This document shows, one piece after another, positions 30,005 through 34,968 of a stretch of DNA of 34,968 nt. Each line of letters opens with the position of its first letter. Within the stretch, counting starts at the first letter, position 1. Position numbers and translations under genes: made by a program. Under the pieces are notes generated by a model. That model made no database searches, had not been told where the DNA came from, and was given only the letters and a program-made list of their open reading frames with translations. The DNA is from Sphingobium phenoxybenzoativorans (GTDB lineage Bacteria; Pseudomonadota; Alphaproteobacteria; Sphingomonadales; Sphingomonadaceae): contig NZ_MINO01000040.1 in NCBI RefSeq assembly GCF_001757355.1, positions 1-34,968 on the forward strand, in the 5' to 3' direction.

Positions 30005-30838
30005 ATGAAGCCTTCTCTTGAACCCGGCCTTTACATCGTAGCAGGTCCGATCGGCAACCTTGCCGACCTGACCCCGCGCGCGGCCGAAATCCTGCGTCTG
30101 GCGGACGTGATCGCGGTAGAGGACACCCGCGTCAGCGCGAAACTGCTGCGCCATGCCGGGTCCGACCGGCCGATGGTCCCTTATCATGATCATTCCAGCG
30201 ACACCCTCCGCGCCCGGCTTTTGGAACGCATGGTTAACGAATCGGTTGCACTGCTTTCCGACGCCGGAACGCCCCTCATCTCCGATCCGGGTTACAAGCT
30301 TGTGCGGGACGCGCGCGCCGCCGGGCGGTTCGTCACCAGCCTGCCCGGCCCCAGCGCCGCGATCACCGCCCTCACCCTTTCCGGCCTGCCTACCGACCGT
30401 TTCCTGTTCATGGGCTTCCTGCCCGCAAAGGCGAAGGCGCGCGCCGATGCCCTCGCGGAAGTCTCCGCCCTGCGCGCCACCCTGATCTTCTATGAAAGCG
30501 GTCCGCGCCTTTCCGCCAGCCTCGCCGCGATGGCGGAGGCGCTGGGCGACCGCGATGCCGCCGTCTCGCGGGAAATCAGCAAGACGTTTGAGGAAACCGT
30601 AACTGGTCCCCTCTCCGCGCTCTCCACCCGCTATGCCGATGCGCCGCCCAAGGGCGAGATCGTCGTCATCGTCGGCCCGCCCGGCGAGGCCGAACCCGCC
30701 AGTGAGGAAGACGCCGACGCCGCGCTGCTGGAGGCGATGGAGCGCCTGCCCGTCTCAAAAGCCGCCGGAGAAGTGGCGAAGAAGCTCGGCCTCGACCGCC
30801 GCGAGCTTTACGCCCGCGCCATGATCCTGAAGGGATGA
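30005..30838 (+). CDS. rsmI: 16S rRNA (cytidine-1402 2'-O) methyltransferase
   Basis: RsmI methylates C1402 of 16S rRNA using S-adenosylmethionine. The product has 277 residues with the tetrapyrrole-methylase fold: GLYIVAGPIGNLADLTPRAA, VIAVEDTRVSAKLLRH, LLSDAGTPLISDPGYKLVRD, and SLPGPSAAITALTLSGLPTD. These are the family's signature loops. The C-terminal helical part (LPVSKAAGEVAKKLGLDRRE) is typical. The stop overlaps the yraN start as ATGA, so the two are coupled. It is divergent from the LpoA-like gene. Confidence 0.95.
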   Translation: MKPSLEPGLYIVAGPIGNLADLTPRAAEILRLADVIAVEDTRVSAKLLRHAGSDRPMVPYHDHSSDTLRARLLERMVNESVALLSDAGTPLISDPGYKLVRDARAAGRFVTSLPGPSAAITALTLSGLPTDRFLFMGFLPAKAKARADALAEVSALRATLIFYESGPRLSASLAAMAEALGDRDAAVSREISKTFEETVTGPLSALSTRYADAPPKGEIVVIVGPPGEAEPASEEDADAALLEAMERLPVSKAAGEVAKKLGLDRRELYARAMILKG

Positions 30839-31203
30839 GGCAACCCGAACCCGCCAGGCTGAAAGCGGAAAGGCGCGGACGTCAGGCCGAGCGCATCTGC
30901 GCCTGGTGGCTGCGGCTGAAGGGCTGGAAAATCCTCGCCCGCCGCGTTCGCACCCCGTTGGGCGAAGTCGACCTGATCGCCCGGCGCGGAAACATGGTCG
31001 CTCTTGTGGAGGTGAAGGCCCGCGCAACCGCCGCCGAACTCGATTTTGCCATCGACGAACGCCGCCTCTCCCGCGTTGCCCGCGCCGCCGAAATCCTGTG
31101 GCCGGACTATGCCCAGCCGGGCGATGACATGCGAATCGACGTTATGCTCCTTGCGCCCGGCCGCGCGCCGCGCCATCTGACCAACGTCTGGCATGGGGGG
31201 TGA
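30835..31203 (+). CDS. yraN: YraN-family (UPF0102) endonuclease-like protein
   Basis: The product has 122 residues. The family's nuclease-like core is visible: RGRQAERICAWWLRLKGWKI, then RTPLGEVDLIARRGNMVALV with the acidic pair, and EVKAR. It resembles Holliday-junction resolvase folds, but its function in the cell is not established. It overlaps rsmI by four bases (ATGA) and precedes gshB, an arrangement seen widely in alphaproteobacteria. Confidence 0.92.
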   Translation: MRQPEPARLKAERRGRQAERICAWWLRLKGWKILARRVRTPLGEVDLIARRGNMVALVEVKARATAAELDFAIDERRLSRVARAAEILWPDYAQPGDDMRIDVMLLAPGRAPRHLTNVWHGG

Positions 31204-31216
31204 GCCTATTCTTTCC

Positions 31217-31314
31217 CCGTTCGGGCTGAGCGAAGTCGAAGCCTTCGCCTGAACGCAGTGAAGGCGCCTCGCTCACGCTCGGCGAAACCCTTCGACTTCG
31301 CTCAGGGCGAACGG
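31217..31314. repeat. Palindromic intergenic repeat, family 1, copy B
   Basis: The 25-base arms at 31217-31241 and 31290-31314 are nearly complementary and share the GAGCGAAGTCGAAG core with copy A (28631-28765). The inside contains GGCGCCTCGCTCACGCTCGG, similar to the middle of copy A. It fills the yraN-gshB gap. Confidence 0.7.
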
Positions 31315-31331
31315 AAGGAAGAGAGAAACAC

Positions 31332-32288
31332 ATGACCCTGAATGTCGCCGTGCAGATGGACCCGATGGAAGGCATCAAGATCGGCGGGGATTCGACCTTC
31401 CACATCATGCTCGCGGCGCAGAAGCGCGGACACAAACTTTATCATTATCTTGCGCCCGACCTCACTTTCCGCGACGGCCGGGTCATTGCCGACGTTCGCC
31501 CGGTGGAGGTGCGCAAGGTGCAGGGCGATCATTTCACCTTTGGCGATCCCGTGAAGCTGGACCTTGGCCGCGACATAGACGTCGTGCTGATGCGGCAGGA
31601 CCCGCCCTTCGACCTCAGCTACATCACCGCCACGCACCTGCTGGAGCGCATTCAGGGCGAAACGCTGGTCGTCAACGACCCCGCCGCCGTCCGCAACGCG
31701 CCGGAAAAGCTGTTCGTGCTCGACTATGCCCGCTTCATGCCCCCCACCATGATCACCCGCAGCCTTGCGGAAGTGAGAAGCTTCCTCGCCGAACATGGCG
31801 AGATCGTCGTGAAGCCGCTCTACGGCAATGCCGGCAACGCCGTGTTCCATGTCGACGGCAAAGGGTCCAACCTCTCCGCCCTTGTGGAACTGTTCAAGGC
31901 GTCATGGGTCGAACCTTTCATGGTTCAGGCATTCATCCCCGGCGTCGCCAGCGGCGACAAGCGCATCGTCCTTGTCGACGGTGAAGTGGCGGGCGCGGTC
32001 AACCGCATTCCGGGCGCGGGCGAAATCCGGTCCAACCTCGCGGTCGGCGGTTCCGCAGCCAAGACCGAACTGACGGCGGAAGAACGCGAAATCTGCGCGG
32101 CCATGGGACCTGAACTCAAGAAGCGCGGCCTGCTATTCGTCGGCATAGATGTGATCGGCGGCAAATGGCTGACGGAAATCAACGTCACCTCGCCCACCGG
32201 CATCGTCTCCATTGACGCCTTTGACGGCACCGACACCGGCGGCATGATCTGGGACGCCATCGACGCGCGGCTGAAGGCGCGGGGATAA
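31332..32288 (+). CDS. gshB: Glutathione synthetase
   Basis: GshB adds glycine to gamma-glutamylcysteine with ATP to complete glutathione in the cytoplasm. The product has 318 residues, normal length. Conserved parts: VAVQMDPMEGIKIGGDSTFH, DVVLMRQDPPFDLSYI, and the ATP-grasp elements KLFVLDYARFMPPTMITRSL and IVVKPLYGNAGNAVF, then GVASGDKRIVLVDGEVAGAV and EINVTSPTG. The start at 31332 follows GGAAGGAAGAG. The gene lies between two palindromic repeats. Confidence 0.96.
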   Translation: MTLNVAVQMDPMEGIKIGGDSTFHIMLAAQKRGHKLYHYLAPDLTFRDGRVIADVRPVEVRKVQGDHFTFGDPVKLDLGRDIDVVLMRQDPPFDLSYITATHLLERIQGETLVVNDPAAVRNAPEKLFVLDYARFMPPTMITRSLAEVRSFLAEHGEIVVKPLYGNAGNAVFHVDGKGSNLSALVELFKASWVEPFMVQAFIPGVASGDKRIVLVDGEVAGAVNRIPGAGEIRSNLAVGGSAAKTELTAEEREICAAMGPELKKRGLLFVGIDVIGGKWLTEINVTSPTGIVSIDAFDGTDTGGMIWDAIDARLKARG

Positions 32289-32313
32289 GAGCAGAGTTGT
32301 GCCTCCCCTCCTA

Positions 32314-32391
32314 CGTCATCCCAGCGCAGGCTGGGATCTCAGGCCGGATGGCGCTTCCTCTCCTGAGATCCCAGCTTTCGCTGGGATGACG
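32314..32391. repeat. Palindromic intergenic repeat, family 2
   Basis: The 30-base arms (32314-32343 and 32362-32391) are nearly complementary. Each arm contains its own mini-hairpin (CCCAGC...GCTGGG). The CGTCATCCCAGC core is a repeat type I associate with sphingomonad intergenic regions. It sits between gshB and the DedA gene and may serve as terminator or mRNA stabiliser. Confidence 0.7.
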
Positions 32392-32406
32392 GAAGACGGA
32401 TAAGCC

Positions 32407-33018
32407 ATGACTGACTGGGTTCTCCACCTGATCGATTCCGGCGGATATTGGGGCATCGGCTTCCTAATGGTGCTGGAAAATGTCTTTCCGCCCATTCCAT
32501 CCGAACTCATCATGGGCGTCGGCGGCATCCGCGTGGGTCAGGGCAGGATGGAGATGCTCCCGCTGATGATCGCGGGAACGGTGGGCACCACGATCGGCAA
32601 TTATTTCTGGTATCTGGTCGGGCTGAAACTGGGCATGCGGCGCATCAAGGCGCTGGTCGACCGCTTCGGCCGCTGGGCGACGCTGGACTGGGGTCATGTA
32701 AAGGCGCTCAATCGCCTGTTCGAACGCTATGGGCAGGTCATCGTGTTCGGCTTCCGCTTCATGCCGACGTTCCGCACAATGGTCTCGCTGCCCGCTGGCC
32801 TGTTCCGCATGGGGCATATCCGTTTCCTGCTCTGGACGGCGGCGGGCGCGACGATCTGGAACCTGATCCTTGCCTATGCGGGCTATGTGCTGGGCTATAA
32901 TTTCCGCGAGATCGACAAATATATCGGCCCGATTTCCACAGCGGTCGTGGTCATCATCGCCATCCTCTACGTCTGGCGGCTCATCACCTGGAAACCGTCA
33001 GCCACGAAAAAGCATTGA
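32407..33018 (+). CDS. DedA-family membrane protein
   Basis: The product has 203 residues and several hydrophobic segments. The family's conserved parts are seen: FLMVLENVFPPIPSELIMGV (the charged, proline-containing re-entrant loop), GTTIGNYFWYLVG, and GFRFMPTFRTMVSLPAGLFR. DedA proteins act in membrane homeostasis and are now linked to lipid flipping (for example undecaprenyl phosphate) in some members. Which lipid this one handles cannot be told from the sequence. It is followed by the convergent xerC gene after nine bases. Confidence 0.92.
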   Translation: MTDWVLHLIDSGGYWGIGFLMVLENVFPPIPSELIMGVGGIRVGQGRMEMLPLMIAGTVGTTIGNYFWYLVGLKLGMRRIKALVDRFGRWATLDWGHVKALNRLFERYGQVIVFGFRFMPTFRTMVSLPAGLFRMGHIRFLLWTAAGATIWNLILAYAGYVLGYNFREIDKYIGPISTAVVVIIAILYVWRLITWKPSATKKH

Positions 33019-33027
33019 GACGGCCTC

Positions 33028-33924
33028 CTACGCCCGCGGATGGGCGTTGCGATATATATCCAGCAGATACGCCGCATCCACCTGGGTATAGACCTGCGTC
33101 GACGACAGGCTGGCATGCCCAAGCAATTCCTGCAGCGACCGCAGATCCGCGCCCCGGCCCAGCAGGTGCGTCGCGAAACTGTGTCTCAGGGCATGCGGTG
33201 TCGTCCGCTCCGACAGGCCCAGCCGCCCGCGCGCGCCCTGCACGGCCCGCCGGATCAGCGCCGGGTCCAGCACGCCGCCCCGCGCTCCGCGAAAGATCGC
33301 CTTCCCCTTCTCCGCAGGCCAGGGACATACCGCCAGATAGGCTTCAACGGCTTGCCTGACCTGCGGCAGCAACGGCACCACCCGCGTCTTGTTGCGCTTG
33401 CCGGTGACGCGCAGCGTCTCGCCCAGCGGCATGGCGTCGCCCGTAATCCCCAGCGCCTCGCTGATCCGCAGGCCGCAGCCATAAAGCAGCATCAGCACTG
33501 CCCAGTCGCGCGCGCCGATCCACCCGTCCCGCGCCGTTTCCGCCACATCCTCCGCCAGCGCGATCACCTCATCCGGCGAAACCGGGCGCGGCACGCCGCG
33601 CTTGACCCTTGGCCCCTTGACCGCCGGCACGCTGGCGCCCTCCCCACCGGCGAAACGCAGGAAGCCCCGCACCGCCGACAGTTCGCGCGCCGCCGACAGG
33701 TTGCCGATCCCCTCGCCCCGCCGGTCGGCGAGGAAAGACCGGATATCCGCCGTCCCCAGCCGGGTCAGATCATTGCGCGAGACCGCTCCGCCCCTGTGCC
33801 GCGCCAGAAAATCCAGCAACCGCTCCGCCGTCGCGACATAGGCCCGCACCGTATGGACCGACCGCCGCCTGTCCTGGGCAAGGAACAGGCGATAGGCGTC
33901 AATCAGGGCGGCGGCAGCGGTCAT
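33028..33924 (-). CDS. xerC: Tyrosine recombinase XerC
   Basis: XerC acts with XerD at dif to resolve chromosome dimers. The product has 298 residues from ATG 33924. The N-terminal SAM-like domain (RRRSVHTVRAYVATAERLLD) is followed by the catalytic domain with R153 (GCGLRISEAL), K176, H244 and R247 (PHALRHSFATH), H270 (LLGHASL) and the nucleophile Y279 (STQVYTQVD). The ATGA overlap (33921-33924) with the nucleosidase stop fixes the start. An open frame to 34011 would add unrelated residues. Unlike the island integrase this is a core-genome Xer enzyme. Confidence 0.93.
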   Translation of the reverse strand: MTAAAALIDAYRLFLAQDRRRSVHTVRAYVATAERLLDFLARHRGGAVSRNDLTRLGTADIRSFLADRRGEGIGNLSAARELSAVRGFLRFAGGEGASVPAVKGPRVKRGVPRPVSPDEVIALAEDVAETARDGWIGARDWAVLMLLYGCGLRISEALGITGDAMPLGETLRVTGKRNKTRVVPLLPQVRQAVEAYLAVCPWPAEKGKAIFRGARGGVLDPALIRRAVQGARGRLGLSERTTPHALRHSFATHLLGRGADLRSLQELLGHASLSSTQVYTQVDAAYLLDIYRNAHPRA

Positions 33925-34580
33925 AAGGCGCGCGTTGAGGAAAGCGCGGCCGCCAGTTGATCCACTGCAGCCGCAAGTCTCTCGTCGAGCACGGAGAGAA
34001 GCTCGGTCCACCCCCTCATGCCGTCAAGGTCGCCGGGTCCGTCAGACACGCCGCGTAAGCCCATGAGCGGCACGTTGAAATTCTGGCACACGCGCGCCAC
34101 GGCGAAGGTTTCCATGTCCACCATGTCCGCGTCGATGACAGCATAAGCGTCCCCTGTCACGATGTTCGCGCCAGTGGATAGCCTTACCGCCTTCAGGTCG
34201 ATCGGCGTCACCAGCGGTATATCGGCCGGATGATCCAGAAACGGGGTCACGCCTTTCGGAAACCCCAGTGCGGAGGCATCCATGTCGCGCCACGATACGC
34301 TGGCGACCTGATATATCTCGCCAAGAGCGCATGCGCGCGACCCCGCCGAGCCGAGCGATACCACAAGATCGGGAAGCGTCTTTGACCGGGCCATATCGGC
34401 CAGGGCTATGCCGGTCGTGATCGCCGCCTCGATCGGTCCTACGCCGGTCAGGAGCGGCGTGAACCGCCTTTGCAAATGGACCCCATATTCGGCGCCGACC
34501 GCCATGACGAACAATATGCGGTGGCGGCCGATGATTTCGCAGTCGGCCAAGCCATTCTCCCATCGTGGCCATTCTCCCAT
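33921..34580 (-). CDS. Nucleosidase/phosphorylase superfamily protein (MTA/SAH nucleosidase-like)
   Basis: The core begins around ILFVMAVGAEYGVHLQRRFT and continues PLLTGVGPIEAAITTGIALA, DLVVSLGSAGSRACALGEIY and DMVDMETFAVARVCQNFNVP, with GLRGVSDG. These are the signatures of the PNP/UDP family, with the catalytic ME.E-like Glu and the Asp in the SDG loop. The likely substrate is 5'-methylthioadenosine or S-adenosylhomocysteine. The start is uncertain: the frame is open to 34712, ATG 34580 gives 219 residues, and ATG 34505 would cut into the first strand. I use 34580. The region just upstream contains a tandem duplication. Its stop overlaps the xerC start. Confidence 0.8.
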   Translation of the reverse strand: MGEWPRWENGLADCEIIGRHRILFVMAVGAEYGVHLQRRFTPLLTGVGPIEAAITTGIALADMARSKTLPDLVVSLGSAGSRACALGEIYQVASVSWRDMDASALGFPKGVTPFLDHPADIPLVTPIDLKAVRLSTGANIVTGDAYAVIDADMVDMETFAVARVCQNFNVPLMGLRGVSDGPGDLDGMRGWTELLSVLDERLAAAVDQLAAALSSTRAL

Positions 34581-34730
34581 CGGGGAAGGCGCGCAATCGC
34601 CAAGTCTGACGCCACTGTGCCATCGTATCCGCCAAAGGAAAAGATTGTCCCCATCGCGCTGGCGGCTTTCTTCGAATACCCTTTCGACGCGGCGATTCCC
34701 TTTCCCCGCCATCGTCCCTAACTAGGGGGC

Positions 34731-34968
34731 ATGACTCGCGCCCGCGTCCTCCTCCTCAATGCAGCCCTCGGCCCGCTCGACTATCGCGTCCCCCACGGCA
34801 TGCAGGTGGAGCCGGGCAGCATCGTCGTCGCGCCCCTCGGCCCGCGGCAGCTTGTCGGCGTGGTGTGGGAGCCGGAGAGTTTCCCGGAGGCGGAGACAGT
34901 GGGCGACAACCGGCTCCGTAACCTGCTGGCCGTGCTGGACGCGCCGCCAATCCCCGCACCGCTCCGCC
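34731..34968 (+). CDS. priA: Primosomal protein N' (PriA), N-terminal part
   Basis: The frame is open from ATG 34731 to the end of the window, encoding 79 residues. They read MTRARVLLLNAALGPLDYRV, then PHGMQVEPGSIVVAPLGPRQ and LVGVVWEPESF. This matches the 3'-DNA-binding domain at the N-terminus of PriA helicase, which restarts stalled replication forks. The start is preceded by TAGGGGG. It is divergent from the nucleosidase gene. Confidence 0.9.
   Translation, partial: MTRARVLLLNAALGPLDYRVPHGMQVEPGSIVVAPLGPRQLVGVVWEPESFPEAETVGDNRLRNLLAVLDAPPIPAPLR

Noticed and set aside
1..34968. CRISPR arrays, rRNA genes, complete insertion sequences
   Set aside because: No regularly spaced repeats, rRNA sequence or transposase with terminal inverted repeats was seen.

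Overview
The window looks like a chromosome segment of an alphaproteobacterium of the sphingomonad group (Sphingobium/Sphingomonas-like). Reasons: GC-rich coding DNA, the order cmk-rpsA-ihfB, the lpoA-like/rsmI/yraN/gshB cluster, a putA without an N-terminal DNA-binding domain beside a divergent Lrp-type regulator, a PEPxxWA-type sorting signal, and palindromic intergenic repeats of the kind common in this group. The species assignment is inference.

Layout. 1-3081: core genes, cmk (5' truncated), rpsA, ihfB and an intact tRNA-Leu(UAA). 3025-19536: a genomic island of about 16.4 kb bounded by a perfect 58-bp direct repeat, which is the 3' part of the tRNA-Leu gene (attL 3025-3082, attR 19479-19536). 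19537-34968: core genes again, namely a small unknown gene, Lrp-type regulator, putA, tRNA-Gly(CCC), bifunctional penicillin-binding protein, a secreted beta-propeller, transaldolase, an LpoA-like lipoprotein divergent from rsmI-yraN, gshB, a DedA protein, a nucleosidase-xerC pair, and the first 79 codons of priA.

The island. A tyrosine integrase abuts the tRNA and is followed by a small AlpA/Xis-like helix-turn-helix gene. Two copies of TTGGTGTA spaced 11 bp apart lie just inside both island ends and look like integrase arm-type sites. The centre holds AT-rich DNA and a 475-residue protein that I read as a strongly diverged family A polymerase palm. It has a GRL...QNIP segment, a motif A Asp without the usual steric-gate Glu, an R-x3-K motif B and an HDS motif C like that of T7 RNA polymerase. 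Other cargo: an SRAP (YedK/HMCES) protein with a 51-residue gene upstream, a minus-strand operon of small unknown genes including a zinc ribbon, a GIY-YIG nuclease followed by a HEPN-like protein, a PEP-CTERM protein, a proteasome/HslV-like Ntn-fold protein with an exposable N-terminal Thr, a serine resolvase with a possible res region, a zinc-ribbon/SHOCT membrane protein, an XRE regulator and a frameshifted resolvase remnant.

The three best candidates for undescribed biology are the polymerase-like protein, the GIY-YIG/HEPN-like pair, and the Ntn-hydrolase-like protein. All three assignments come from motifs read by eye, not from database searches. Several small genes (8947-9102, 9451-9609, possibly 9293-9454) are shorter than usual annotation cut-offs and were found by reading the sequence. 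The start of priA is also described although the gene runs off the window.
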